Origin: Fodinibius salipaludis
Lineage (GTDB): Bacteria > Bacteroidota > Rhodothermia > Balneolales > Balneolaceae
Assembly: GCF_002287075.1 (NCBI RefSeq)
Contig: NZ_NSKE01000003.1
Coordinates: 186,001-250,000 of the forward strand
Direction of reading: 5' to 3'
DNA length: 64,000 nt
Within the stretch, counting starts at the first letter, position 1. Every line of letters begins with the position of its first letter. Below are positions 1-8,296 of the stretch, piece after piece. A program made the position numbers and the translations under genes. The notes below the pieces were generated by a model. The model made no database searches. It had not been told where the DNA came from and worked only from the letters and a program-made list of their open reading frames with translations.

Positions 1-171
1 TCTAAGATTACCAATTTTTAACGAGCGTTCGCCTGTGTTCGAAGCTGTTATGGTTTGGGCATCCAGCATGTTGCTTACAGCTCGATAGTGATTGAATCCC
101 AGGTAGCCCATCCAAAGCGTAAACACAGACAGCAGGCTAAGGACAACAATCCGGTAGTTTTTTGTGTACAT
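1..171 (-). CDS. Membrane-anchored protein, N-terminal fragment (cut by window edge)
   Basis: Reading the minus strand from the ATG at 171 gives MYTKNYRIVVLSLLSVFTLW and then about 37 more residues in an open frame to the window edge. Residues 6-24 form a hydrophobic N-terminal segment that could be a signal anchor; the rest is polar (HYRAVSNMLDAQTITASNTG). Its ATG lies 3 bp after the stop of the upstream DUF2975-like gene, so it is probably the third cistron of that operon. DUF2975 genes are often followed by a small Cro/CI-type regulator, but this fragment does not look like one. I do not recognise the family. Confidence 0.6.
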   Translation of the reverse strand, partial: MYTKNYRIVVLSLLSVFTLWMGYLGFNHYRAVSNMLDAQTITASNTGERSLKIGNLR

Positions 172-174
172 CTG

Positions 175-822
175 TTACACCGTGAGTTTTAATTCTTGAT
201 ACATTTCGTTGCCTTTCTCGAACACAGCGGCCAGGGTAAATACAATCAATCCTATAATAATGAACATCCAATCTTCGCCCACCATGGGAATTTTAATGTT
301 GATATTGGCCTGTTGCGATGCAAGCAAGTGTGCTTTGTCAGCCAGGGAATAGCGAATGAGATATCGGGTGAGCCACTGCAGGGGCTCAACAATAATCAGC
401 AGGATAGCTATGGTTTTGATCCGTTGGATATTTGCAGCTGTAAATATGGATCCGTTAATAGTTCGCTTGAGAAGGCTACGAAGCTGATATAATCCGTAAA
501 GAAAAAGGCCGAGCGCAATGCAGATAAAACCGCTCCAAATGATGTAAATAATGGGGTTACTTTGCATGATAAAATCAAAATCTATGGTTCCGGTAACCGA
601 ATCAATGTCAAGAAACTCATAGTTGGCTTCCTCGTTCAGCGTTACCAGCGAGGGTTCCAGGGGCAGGGTGATCCCAAAAATAGAATCGGGATGGCTGCTA
701 TAGAAGTACTCATAAATTAGTGTGGCGGGGAAGATAACTCCTATAACACACGATAAATACCACCACACGTTAACGATCAGGTAACAGATATAGGCGGTCG
801 ATTTTTTGCTGAATCCACTCAT
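175..822 (-). CDS. DUF2975-like membrane protein (second copy)
   Basis: A 215-aa protein with four hydrophobic segments (about residues 12-38, 88-112, 133-155, 180-203), a large non-membrane loop at about 40-85, and a C-terminal pattern of a last helix followed by EKGNEMYQELKLTV. That E-x-L-T-V ending, with the preceding FTAANIQRIKTIA stretch, is what I know from DUF2975 membrane proteins, whose function is unknown. The upstream gene has the same layout and the same LKLTV/QKLTV ending, so the two are tandem paralogs. The spacing is 4 bp upstream and 3 bp downstream, so an operon is likely. The family call rests on the C-terminal pattern and topology only. Confidence 0.7.
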   Translation of the reverse strand: MSGFSKKSTAYICYLIVNVWWYLSCVIGVIFPATLIYEYFYSSHPDSIFGITLPLEPSLVTLNEEANYEFLDIDSVTGTIDFDFIMQSNPIIYIIWSGFICIALGLFLYGLYQLRSLLKRTINGSIFTAANIQRIKTIAILLIIVEPLQWLTRYLIRYSLADKAHLLASQQANINIKIPMVGEDWMFIIIGLIVFTLAAVFEKGNEMYQELKLTV

Positions 823-826
823 AGTT

Positions 827-1465
827 CTATACCGTTAGTTTTTGTTCTTCGTATAGGCGGGTGCCCTCTTCAAGAATATAGGCGACTAAAAGTACCGCCA
901 GTCCTGCAAGTCCCAGTTCCCACGCAACAGGTGGCCAAATAAGAGAGGTGTTTGCTGGCAGCTCAATATGGTGAATAGTGAGATACGAAAGCCATCCTAT
1001 CGCATACTTATATGGGACGGCTAGCACCATCAGGTGTCCAATAGTTTTAAGATTTTTGGAGTTTTGAGCAGACCATGGTTGTTGACGTCGAAGATTTCGC
1101 AGTATGTGTTTGAGGAGGGTAAGCCCGTACATTGCAAGACCATAGAGCCCCAAAGTCATTATGGAAGCCAAATAGTAGCTCCATGTTTGCTTGAGATCGG
1201 CCTTAATGGGGTCGATACTCGTTTCGAAAATAGATTTTTGGAAAATACCATCCACTCTACTGTTGGCAATAAGATCGGAAAATTGATGAACGCGGATACG
1301 GACGGTCAATTCCTGTATACCCAGTGGGCTACCCACAAAAATTTCTAACAGAAAAAAGATGGCCCCGAATAGAATTGAAATGAAGTATACTGCCCAGGCA
1401 AGCTGAGCAAAAAAGAGTAGAATGCCAGCAATGTTCCAGTCGTTCTTAAACCATTTCCAAGCCAT
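827..1465 (-). CDS. DUF2975-like membrane protein (first copy)
   Basis: 212 aa with hydrophobic segments at about 10-42, 95-120, 138-165 and 178-198, and the C-terminal signature EEGTRLYEEQKLTV. The motif SAQNSKNLKTIGHLM before the third helix corresponds to FTAANIQRIKTIA of the next gene. It is the first gene of a probable three-gene minus-strand operon, with only 4 bp to the next start. The function of this family is not established; some DUF2975 proteins are encoded beside small DNA-binding regulators, but none is visible here. Confidence 0.7.
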   Translation of the reverse strand: MAWKWFKNDWNIAGILLFFAQLAWAVYFISILFGAIFFLLEIFVGSPLGIQELTVRIRVHQFSDLIANSRVDGIFQKSIFETSIDPIKADLKQTWSYYLASIMTLGLYGLAMYGLTLLKHILRNLRRQQPWSAQNSKNLKTIGHLMVLAVPYKYAIGWLSYLTIHHIELPANTSLIWPPVAWELGLAGLAVLLVAYILEEGTRLYEEQKLTV

Positions 1466-1772
1466 ATCTCTAAATCATTTCTTGATGTTCATCCGTAACT
1501 AAAAAGAAATATTATTGAATTACAATAAATTTTTATTGATAAACAACAAATTATTGGTGTTTTATGGTAAAATCAACGAAAATATAGTTGGCCAGGGATT
1601 TCTCATTGAAATTTCAGAAGTCAAAAGTGAGAAGCAAAAAGTGGCAACTAATGAGTAAAAGGTGGGAAATTTGTCACTAGTAACTCATAAAGCAATACGC
1701 ATTACTATGGGCCCGTCTTACTTTTTACTTTTCCTCCTTCCCGTCTGCCTTCTCATATTTGCCGTTTTGTAA
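1466..1772. other. Intergenic stretch with degenerate GAGAAG/GTAAAAAG repeat
   Basis: No gene is seen in these 307 bases. The half next to the DUF2975-like operon is AT-rich and should hold its promoter. At 1615-1765 there is a degenerate inverted arrangement of low-complexity words (AGAAGTCAAAAGTGAGAAGC on the left; CTTACTTTTTACTTTTCC and GTCTGCCTTCTCAT on the right). Its vocabulary (GACGG, GGCAG, GTGAGA) recurs at 3559-3574, 4051-4066 and 7288-7357, so it is probably an old member of the same dispersed repeat. Confidence 0.4.
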
Positions 1773-2960
1773 TTAATCGTCATCTGGGCCGCCCATCAAC
1801 GGTTCATTCATGGCTCGTATGCTGGCGTTGGGTAATCCTTCGGGATAGGCTTCTTTACACATATTGAGTACCTCTACAGCCATCTCAACATGTAGCTGTT
1901 TAGAGTTTTCGTAAAACTCTTGGGCATCATTGCTGAGCTTCGGCTTGCCATGCAGGGGCTTATCACTAACACAGAGCATGGTAGCGTTGGGAATACGATA
2001 GCGATAGCCGTTAGTGGCTACTGTGGCCGATTCCATATCCACTGCGATACTGCGACTTGTATGAATTTTCTCAACCGTTCGACGCTTAATAAATTCCCAG
2101 TTGCGATTGGCCGTGGTAAAGATCGTGCCCATGCGGTGATTACGATTATACTTATCGAGCACCTCTTTAAGAAAGACGTTCATCAAGTAGTTGGGAGTAA
2201 TAGGAATATTGAGCGGCAGGATGTCATCCAAAACGCCATCATCGCGCATAAATCCGGTAGCTAGCACAAAGTCTCCAATCTCCTGGTGGTTGCGCAGGCC
2301 GCCACAGTGACCGACCATAATCATGGCATCGGGTCGAAGAACAGCAACATGGTCGGTAATGGTTTTAGCGTTGGAAGGTCCTACCCCAATATTAACAAGT
2401 GTTATACCCTTGTTATCATCCAGCTTATGATGATAGGCCGGCATCTGAACACCCTCTCGAGCCGGTTTTTTACAATCGGGAAACATTTCTTGGAAAACTT
2501 CTACGTGCATATCATAATTGGTAAACAGGATATAGCGCTGAAAATCTTCGGGGTTGGTACCGGTGTAGTGCTCTAATCGGTTGAGGGAAATTTCGATACG
2601 TTCCGGACTAAACAAGAAGAGTTTTTTCTGCGTAATGTCCCAGTCGTCTTCATCGGTATTGTCGAGCAGATCGGGATCATTAAGTGGCAGGCGCTCACGC
2701 GAGGGAATTATTTTTATGACAGCTCCCTTTTGCCCCAACTTTTTAAGTTCACGAAGCAAATACCATCGAAAGGCTCCGGGTTTAGCCATCTCTCCCGTAA
2801 TTATGGGATTGTGTTTTGACCACGATCGTTTGACCAGTACTTTGGGATATTCCCCATTTTCATAAATCTTCTCCATCGTATCGCAGGCGGCAACCATGCG
2901 CTCGTGGAGTTCTTTTTGAGAATTAACTTCTTCTGTTTCAAATTCAAATCGATCAGCCAT
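1773..2960 (-). CDS. amn: AMP nucleosidase
   Basis: Hydrolyses AMP to adenine and ribose 5-phosphate, a cytoplasmic purine-salvage and adenylate-balance enzyme. The 395-aa sequence has the expected two parts: an N-terminal AMP-nucleosidase domain (about 1-170) and a C-terminal nucleoside-phosphorylase fold with VNIGVGPSNAKTITDHV, MIMVGHCGGLRNHQEIGDFV and the substrate-binding AVDMESATVATNGYRYR. CVSDKPLHGKPK near the C-terminus is also typical of Amn rather than of uridine phosphorylase. It is slightly shorter than the E. coli enzyme. It is divergent from the Nudix gene with only 21 bp between start codons, so the two promoters must overlap or lie inside the coding regions. Confidence 0.93.
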   Translation of the reverse strand: MADRFEFETEEVNSQKELHERMVAACDTMEKIYENGEYPKVLVKRSWSKHNPIITGEMAKPGAFRWYLLRELKKLGQKGAVIKIIPSRERLPLNDPDLLDNTDEDDWDITQKKLFLFSPERIEISLNRLEHYTGTNPEDFQRYILFTNYDMHVEVFQEMFPDCKKPAREGVQMPAYHHKLDDNKGITLVNIGVGPSNAKTITDHVAVLRPDAMIMVGHCGGLRNHQEIGDFVLATGFMRDDGVLDDILPLNIPITPNYLMNVFLKEVLDKYNRNHRMGTIFTTANRNWEFIKRRTVEKIHTSRSIAVDMESATVATNGYRYRIPNATMLCVSDKPLHGKPKLSNDAQEFYENSKQLHVEMAVEVLNMCKEAYPEGLPNASIRAMNEPLMGGPDDD

Positions 2961-2981
2961 AAATCGTAACCTGTTAATCTT

Positions 2982-3566
2982 ATGAGTAAAAAATCATTCC
3001 AATTTACCATTGAACCGTGGTCGGTAGTCCGTGAAAATAAGGAATATCCTACACCAATTTTTAATCTTTTGCAGCGAAAAATGCGTTTGGAGGCAAAAGA
3101 TGAAAAAAATGAAGGTAATTTCTATGTATTAGAAGCTCCGGAGTGGGTAAACGCAATACCCATAACAAAAGATAATGAAGTTTTATTGGTTGAGCAGTAC
3201 CGGTACGGAATAGAACAGCCAACACTGGAAATTCCGGGGGGTATGGTCGATCCGGGGGAAGAACCGATGGAATCCATAAAGCGGGAACTGATCGAAGAAA
3301 CCGGATATCATTCAGCAAATTGGAGCAGCTTGGGAAAGGTGAGTGCCAATCCGGCTATTATGACTAATTATACGCATCTGTATTTAGCTGAGGATTGTAA
3401 GCTAATAGCATCCGAAAAGCCGGAGGGAGATAAGCACGAACGAATTAATGTTCATCTGCTATCGATGGATGAGTTCTTGGATTTTGTTGCCGATGGCACT
3501 ATTCATCACAGTATTATGGTAGCAGCTGTAGCGCGATTTTTGTTGAAGAGCAGACGGGAGATGTGA
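2982..3566 (+). CDS. Nudix hydrolase, ADP-ribose pyrophosphatase-like
   Basis: 194 aa. The Nudix box (GX5EX7REUXEEXGU) is complete: it opens with GGMVDPGEEPMESIKREL and closes with IEETGY at about residues 86-109. It is preceded by the VLLVEQYRYGIEQPTLEIPGG segment typical of the ADP-ribose/NDP-sugar pyrophosphatase (NudF-like) branch. Such enzymes split ADP-ribose or related dinucleotides into AMP plus a sugar phosphate. The divergent neighbour uses AMP, so a shared role in nucleotide housekeeping is possible but inferred. The last codons and stop lie inside a copy of the AGATGTGAGACGGCAG repeat (3559-3574), so the present C-terminus was probably supplied by the repeat. Confidence 0.9.
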   Translation: MSKKSFQFTIEPWSVVRENKEYPTPIFNLLQRKMRLEAKDEKNEGNFYVLEAPEWVNAIPITKDNEVLLVEQYRYGIEQPTLEIPGGMVDPGEEPMESIKRELIEETGYHSANWSSLGKVSANPAIMTNYTHLYLAEDCKLIASEKPEGDKHERINVHLLSMDEFLDFVADGTIHHSIMVAAVARFLLKSRREM

Positions 3567-4066
3567 GACGGCAGTTGGCAATCACAAGGTTGTAAATGTT
3601 CCTAAGTGTTCTTAATCAAGTTGGAAAGCATTGCAAAAATATGCTCTAATTTATTCTCAACTTTGATTAATTCTTTATCTGACAAATAATTTAGCTTCTG
3701 AGCTATTTCAAGTTGTGTATCAACTTCAACTAATGATGAACGAGCGATTTCATAAAACCTACACCGTTCTTTTGCTGACTTTCGTGCTGCTCCTTCTGCA
3801 ATATTCGAGGGGATTGATACAGAAGCACGTCGCAGTTGGGATGTTAACCCATATAGCTCATGTTTGGGAAATCCTAAGGTTATTTCATAAATAATGGCAG
3901 TTAATTGTATGGATAATTTCCAGACATCAAGTTTTTTGTGGCTTAGATTGATCATGATAAAATGATTTATAAAGTGAGTTTGTATTAGTAAGATCAAAGA
4001 ACTTTGATATACTTACAAAATTATTAAAATGGCTTTAGTACATCTCACTTCTGCCGTCTTACATCT
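3559..4066. repeat. Inverted 16-nt repeats flanking the four-helix-bundle gene
   Basis: AGATGTGAGACGGCAG at 3559-3574 and its inverted partner CTGCCGTCTTACATCT at 4051-4066 differ at one position. They enclose a single gene (four-helix-bundle protein) in a 508-bp unit. The left copy contains the stop codon of the Nudix gene. Related words occur after topA (7288-7357) and at 1615-1765, so this is a dispersed repeat family. Whether the unit moves as a cassette is inference; no target-site duplication is obvious. Confidence 0.6.
3602..3955 (-). CDS. Four-helix bundle protein (S23/IVP family)
   Basis: From the ATG at 3955 this is 117 aa starting MINLSHKKLDVWKLSIQL. The frame stays open to an ATG at 3997, but those 14 extra residues do not fit the family, which normally starts just before the KL-D-V-W motif. 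Diagnostic features are LDVWKLSIQL, the LTSQLRRASVSIPSNIAEG signature, then RFYEIARSSLVEVDTQLEIA, matching four-helix bundle proteins (S23, TIGR02436-like). Relatives occur inside 23S rRNA intervening sequences and as accessory proteins of diversity-generating retroelements, but many are stand-alone with unknown function. Neither a reverse transcriptase nor rRNA is nearby. The gene is enclosed by inverted repeats. Confidence 0.85.
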   Translation of the reverse strand: MINLSHKKLDVWKLSIQLTAIIYEITLGFPKHELYGLTSQLRRASVSIPSNIAEGAARKSAKERCRFYEIARSSLVEVDTQLEIAQKLNYLSDKELIKVENKLEHIFAMLSNLIKNT

Positions 4067-4254
4067 AACATTTGATCCCTTCATCTAATCTTCAACTAAT
4101 AGCAGTACCTTCCGCAATCAAAAGATTTATTGCAGTATCTTGCTGATCACATTATTATACAAGTTGCAATAATCATCATATACAGAACGAAAGTGACCAG
4201 ATTAACAGTTCTTACATATCACACAAACAAGTAGAATATCTTATAGATACAGAT

Positions 4255-4728
4255 ATGATTGAAAAAGGAACGCAAATTAATACCGACTTTACGCTCGATA
4301 TCGTCAAAGACGGTGAAGAAAAAACCGTACCGTTTGACGATTTATTGGATAGGCCAACTATTGTATCGGTATATATGCGAAATAATACATCCGGTTGCGA
4401 CAAACAAAACAAAAGCCTGGCCGAACATGCCGATTGGTTTGACGAACAGGGCTATAATTTGATTGCTATAAGTAAAGACAGTTGCGGTTCGCATAAGAAC
4501 TATGCCGAAAAGTTGGGAATTAATTATGTACTGGCATCTGATCCTGATTATAAATTTGCTGAAGCCACTGATTCTATTGTCGAAAAACAGATGTTTGGCA
4601 ATAAATATGAGGCACCAACACGTTCTGCTTATGTGATCGACACAGATGGTACTGTTAAAGCCATTATTGAAAAAGTAAATACTAAAGATCATGCCTCCGA
4701 GTTAAAGGAAGTGATCAAGAATTTGTAG
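4255..4728 (+). CDS. Peroxiredoxin (BCP/PrxQ-like) with altered active-site motif
   Basis: 157 aa with the thioredoxin-fold peroxiredoxin pattern. The peroxidatic cysteine is C48 in YMRNNTSGCDKQN, T45 occupies the conserved Thr position, and the conserved Arg is R123 in PTRSAYVID. The proline normally seven residues before the cysteine is Met41, and the Glu/Cys usually following (CTxEAC) are absent. A second cysteine, C77 in ISKDSCGSH, sits where BCP proteins usually have Val/Pro-Glu, so it is the candidate resolving cysteine. The expected role is thiol-dependent reduction of peroxides in the cytoplasm. It is 12 bp upstream of topA in the same direction, so co-transcription is likely. Confidence 0.85.
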   Translation: MIEKGTQINTDFTLDIVKDGEEKTVPFDDLLDRPTIVSVYMRNNTSGCDKQNKSLAEHADWFDEQGYNLIAISKDSCGSHKNYAEKLGINYVLASDPDYKFAEATDSIVEKQMFGNKYEAPTRSAYVIDTDGTVKAIIEKVNTKDHASELKEVIKNL

Positions 4729-4740
4729 AAAACGAGGTAT

Positions 4741-7287
4741 ATGAAGTCTCTTGTAATTGTAGAGTCACCCACAAAAATTAAAACGCTTAAGAAGTATTTG
4801 CCCAAGGATTATACTATCGATTCGTCGATGGGACATATTCGTGACCTTCCCGCAAACGCCAAGGAAGTTCCCAAGAAATTTAAAGGCGAAGACTGGGCGA
4901 ATCTTGGAGTAAATACGGATGAAGGATTTGAACCCCTTTATGTAATTCCATATGGCAAAAAGAAAGTAGTTAAACGCCTGAAAAAAGAACTCAAGAATGC
5001 TGACGAGCTTATTCTGGCGACAGATGAAGACCGTGAAGGGGAAGCTATTTCGTGGCACTTAACAGAACTGCTGAATCCCGATGTGCCGGTAAAGCGTATG
5101 GTATTCCGTGAGATTACAGAGGAAGCAATTAAGGAAGCGCTGAAACATTTTCGTGATATCGATATGGATCTCGTGAATGCCCAGGAGGCTCGCAGGATTA
5201 TTGACCGTCTGGCGGGATACACTATTTCACCGTTGCTCTGGAAGAAGATTGCACCCGGTCTCTCTGCGGGACGCGTGCAGTCGGTAGCGGTACGATTCCT
5301 TGTTGAACGTGAGCGAGAACGCATGAAGTTCCGATCGGCGCGTTATTGGGATCTAAAAGCACAGCTTCATAAGCAGGATGACAGCGATATTTTTGAAGCT
5401 GACCTTACACACTTAGACGGTAAGCGGCTGGCTTCGGGCAAGGATTTTGATGAAAATACCGGTAAGCTCAAAAAGCCCAAGAAAGTTGTTCTATTGGATG
5501 ATAAGACCGCCGGTGAACTGCGTGATGATCTCGACAAGGCAAAGTGGGAAGTTTCTGAAGTTAAGAAAAATCGCAAGAAACGAAATCCATCGGCGGCCTT
5601 TATAACCTCTACCCTGCAGCAGGAGGCCAACCGAAAGCTGAACTTTTCAGCAAAGCGCACGATGGGTGTAGCTCAAAAGCTGTACGAAAATGGATATATA
5701 ACCTATATGCGTACCGATTCTGCTCGTCTATCGGGACAAGCAATTAATGCGGCGCGCAATGCGGTAAAGGATGAGTATGGCGAAGAGTATTTGTTTGACC
5801 GTCCTCGAAATTATGGTGGCGGATCTAATGCACAGGAGGCCCACGAAGCCATTCGTCCGGCAGGAAGTTATTTTAGAAAGCCGGAAGAAGCGGGACTCAG
5901 CGGTGATCAATTCAGATTGTATGATTTGATCTGGAAACGAACCATCGCCACGCAGATGGAGCAGGCCGAGCTTGAATTTACGAATGTGACGATCAAAGCA
6001 GAAGCCAACGGCAAAGTAGCTGAGTTTAAGACAAGTGGTAAGACCATTGTCTTTCCCGGATTCTTTAGAGCGTATGTGGAAGGCAGTGATGATCCCGATG
6101 CAGCGCTTGAAAATCAGGAGAAGTTCTTGCCTGAACTGAGCGAAGGAGAAGAAGTGATCGAAGAAGGCATTGAGCCGATATCCCACGAGACTAAACCGCC
6201 GGCGCGATTTACGGAAGCAACGCTTGTTAAGGAACTGGAAAAACGCGGTGTCGGACGTCCGAGTACGTATGCATCTATTATCAGTACCATCCAGAATCGC
6301 GGTTATTGCGAAGGGGATGGAAAAACGCTGGTACCTACCTTTACCGCTTTTGCAGTTACGGAATTGCTGGAAGAAAATCTCCATGATGTAGTAGACAGCG
6401 ACTTTACGTCTGAGATGGAAACAAAGCTGGATGAGATTGCCAAGGGTAAGTTGGATACGAAACAATATCTGCAAGCATACTACAATGGCGAAAAGGGATT
6501 AAAGGCCAAAGTGGAGGAGCAGGAAGATCAAATTGATCCCAAAGAAGCACGTCAGCTGGATCTGCCTATTCAAGATCTTGATGATATTCAGGTATTCGTG
6601 GGACGTTATGGGCCATACATCAAAAAACAGGTCAATGGAGACGAGTTAACTACTTCCATTCCTGAAAGTTGGAAGCCGAGCGATATTACGGTAGGAAAAT
6701 TAGAGGAATTGATTAAGGCTGAAGAAGAGGGACCGAAGTCGATTGGGAACCATCCTGAAACCGGGGAGCCTATTTATATGCTAAATGGACGATATGGTCC
6801 CTATGTGCAGGTTGGCGAACGTACGGAAGATAATAAGAAACCGGAGCGCGCATCATTGCTCAAAGACATGAAGCCGGAAGATGTGGATGTGGATTTAGCA
6901 TTACGCTTGTTAGAACTTCCGCGTCCATTAGGTAAACATCCGGAAACAGGTGAAATTGTCCGCGCAGGTGTGGGCCGCTATGGTCCTTTTGTAGTGCATG
7001 ACGGTACCTTTGCTTCACTGCGAAAAAGTGATTACGTGCTGGATGTTGAGCTGGATCGTGCGCTGGAGCTTTTGGAGCAGAAAAAGAATAAGAAATCGCG
7101 TAAAAGCAACGTGATTAAAGAACTGGGTGATCATCCAGAAAACGGAAAGAAAGTGCGCGTAATGACCGGCCGGTACGGACCCTATATCAAGTATGGTAAA
7201 ACGAATATCAGTCTGCCCGATGATTTTGACCCTGAAGATGTGAATATGGATATTGCTGTGCAGCTTATTACTGAGAAAGGAAAGTAA
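4741..7287 (+). CDS. topA: DNA topoisomerase I (type IA)
   Basis: 848 aa. Relaxes negative supercoils by single-strand cleavage. The N-terminal Toprim domain has E8 (VIVESPTK) and the acidic cluster D95/D97/E99 in ATDEDREGEA. The catalytic tyrosine is Y322 in GYITYMRTDSARLS. Conserved RVQSVAVR and GVGRPSTYASI are present. Instead of C-terminal zinc ribbons, residues from about 615 carry four copies of a GRYGPY(I/V) module (GRYGPYIKK, GRYGPYVQV, GRYGPFVVH, GRYGPYIKY), the zinc-free Toprim C-terminal repeat type. The start is supported by 12-bp spacing from the peroxiredoxin stop. A repeat/hairpin follows directly after the stop. Confidence 0.97.
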   Translation: MKSLVIVESPTKIKTLKKYLPKDYTIDSSMGHIRDLPANAKEVPKKFKGEDWANLGVNTDEGFEPLYVIPYGKKKVVKRLKKELKNADELILATDEDREGEAISWHLTELLNPDVPVKRMVFREITEEAIKEALKHFRDIDMDLVNAQEARRIIDRLAGYTISPLLWKKIAPGLSAGRVQSVAVRFLVERERERMKFRSARYWDLKAQLHKQDDSDIFEADLTHLDGKRLASGKDFDENTGKLKKPKKVVLLDDKTAGELRDDLDKAKWEVSEVKKNRKKRNPSAAFITSTLQQEANRKLNFSAKRTMGVAQKLYENGYITYMRTDSARLSGQAINAARNAVKDEYGEEYLFDRPRNYGGGSNAQEAHEAIRPAGSYFRKPEEAGLSGDQFRLYDLIWKRTIATQMEQAELEFTNVTIKAEANGKVAEFKTSGKTIVFPGFFRAYVEGSDDPDAALENQEKFLPELSEGEEVIEEGIEPISHETKPPARFTEATLVKELEKRGVGRPSTYASIISTIQNRGYCEGDGKTLVPTFTAFAVTELLEENLHDVVDSDFTSEMETKLDEIAKGKLDTKQYLQAYYNGEKGLKAKVEEQEDQIDPKEARQLDLPIQDLDDIQVFVGRYGPYIKKQVNGDELTTSIPESWKPSDITVGKLEELIKAEEEGPKSIGNHPETGEPIYMLNGRYGPYVQVGERTEDNKKPERASLLKDMKPEDVDVDLALRLLELPRPLGKHPETGEIVRAGVGRYGPFVVHDGTFASLRKSDYVLDVELDRALELLEQKKNKKSRKSNVIKELGDHPENGKKVRVMTGRYGPYIKYGKTNISLPDDFDPEDVNMDIAVQLITEKGK

Positions 7288-7357
7288 GAGATGGCAGTGC
7301 TGAGACGGCAAATGGCAGAAGTGAGACATTTTTTTACTTCTTCTGTCTTGCATTTAT
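7288..7357. repeat. GAGACGGCA repeat hairpin after topA
   Basis: Immediately after the topA stop come GAGACGGCAAATGGCAGAAG, then GTGAGACA, a run of seven T and ACTTCTTCTGTCTTGC. AGAAGT and ACTTCT form a stem with the T-run in the loop, so this is not a standard intrinsic terminator, although it may end transcription. The words GAGACGGCA and GCAGAAGTGAGA are shared with the copies around the four-helix-bundle gene. A separate short palindrome, GATCCTGAAACGAGTTCAGG, lies at 7423-7442 and belongs to the CCTGAA/TTCAGG family seen at 34682 and 42945. Confidence 0.5.
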
Positions 7358-7511
7358 AGATCCAGAATCTATGTATCGAATTTTGTGTCAGGCTCAATCT
7401 ATTTCGTCATCTTTTAAAGGATGATCCTGAAACGAGTTCAGGATACACGAATTGGAAATTCGCGTAAATTTAACATGACAATAAGGTTCCAGTTTTCTAA
7501 CTTGAGGTGTC

Positions 7512-8081
7512 ATGGAAAAACAGTCAGATACTTATTTCAGCTATCCGCCGAACCTGCACGAACTGGATTTGGCAACGTTGGTTTCGATGTATCGCGACCG
7601 AGGTATTCCTAAGAAAGCGAAACCCGGGGAATATTTTGCCTGTACGGTGACCAACAAGCTTATCAAAGAAGGAAAGTGGTGGTTTGGTCGGTATTACAGC
7701 CAAGAGGCCTGGGATGATACGCTGAGTCGCGGATCGGAGGGCTTTCCGCTTACAGAGGTTGAGATGAATGTTCTGGGGCTCGTCTATGCTGCGGATGACG
7801 AAGCGCCTCGTCGTGATTATGTGGAGCAAAATTGCGGAGCTGTCAGCAAGCTTGCCTATATGATTGTTAACGACCTAAAGGAGTTTGGCTTTTTGTCACT
7901 GGATGATCATGATCGATTGTTGATTACGCCCCGTGGAGAGAAGGCACTACAGGGCATAGCCAAGCAAGTTTACGGTAAAAAGTTCAGGTCTGGCATGCTT
8001 AAAGTAGAGCAGGGTGAAATCACCAATCCCAAGATTGAACGGGCGCCCAAAGAAGACAGCGAACAGGCAAATCTTTTTTAG
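7512..8081 (+). CDS. Conserved hypothetical protein, winged-helix-like
   Basis: 189 aa starting MEKQSDTYFSYPPNLHELDL. I do not recognise a named family. The central part (about 80-160: PLTEVEMNVLGLVYAADDEA, then a helix-rich stretch, then LITPRGEKALQGIAKQVYG) reads like a winged-helix fold, with a predicted beta wing at FLSLDDHDRLLITPRG. There is no signal peptide or membrane segment, so it is probably cytoplasmic. The C-terminal 25 residues are charged and probably disordered. It follows topA with 224 bp of repeats between, so linkage is weak. The function is unknown; a DNA-binding role would be inference from the fold impression. Confidence 0.6.
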   Translation: MEKQSDTYFSYPPNLHELDLATLVSMYRDRGIPKKAKPGEYFACTVTNKLIKEGKWWFGRYYSQEAWDDTLSRGSEGFPLTEVEMNVLGLVYAADDEAPRRDYVEQNCGAVSKLAYMIVNDLKEFGFLSLDDHDRLLITPRGEKALQGIAKQVYGKKFRSGMLKVEQGEITNPKIERAPKEDSEQANLF

Positions 8082-8296
8082 GTATTATCACACTTCTTAT
8101 TTTTAACTATATGCAGTAGTGATTTCGAGCGATAGGGAGATCTGTGTTTTCTCCCAAAGTTTGTTTCTCGGCAGGAAGTTTTGGGCTGTTATTTTTTATC
8201 GGTAAAGAGATGAAAATCTAATCTGTTTTAAAGACCTTTGGAAGTTTAAAAAGTTAAGATTAATCTCATTTTCTGCTTCGGTTAATTTAGCTCTTT
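8082..8296. other. Intergenic region between convergent genes
   Basis: 215 bases between the plus-strand hypothetical and the minus-strand MarR gene. I see no gene. At about 8119-8153, GATTTCGAGCGATAGGGAGA followed by TCTGTGTTTT is a decayed half of the GTCATCTCGA...GAGATCTTTGTTTT repeat found at 37.9-38.7 and 45.3 kb. Confidence 0.35.
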
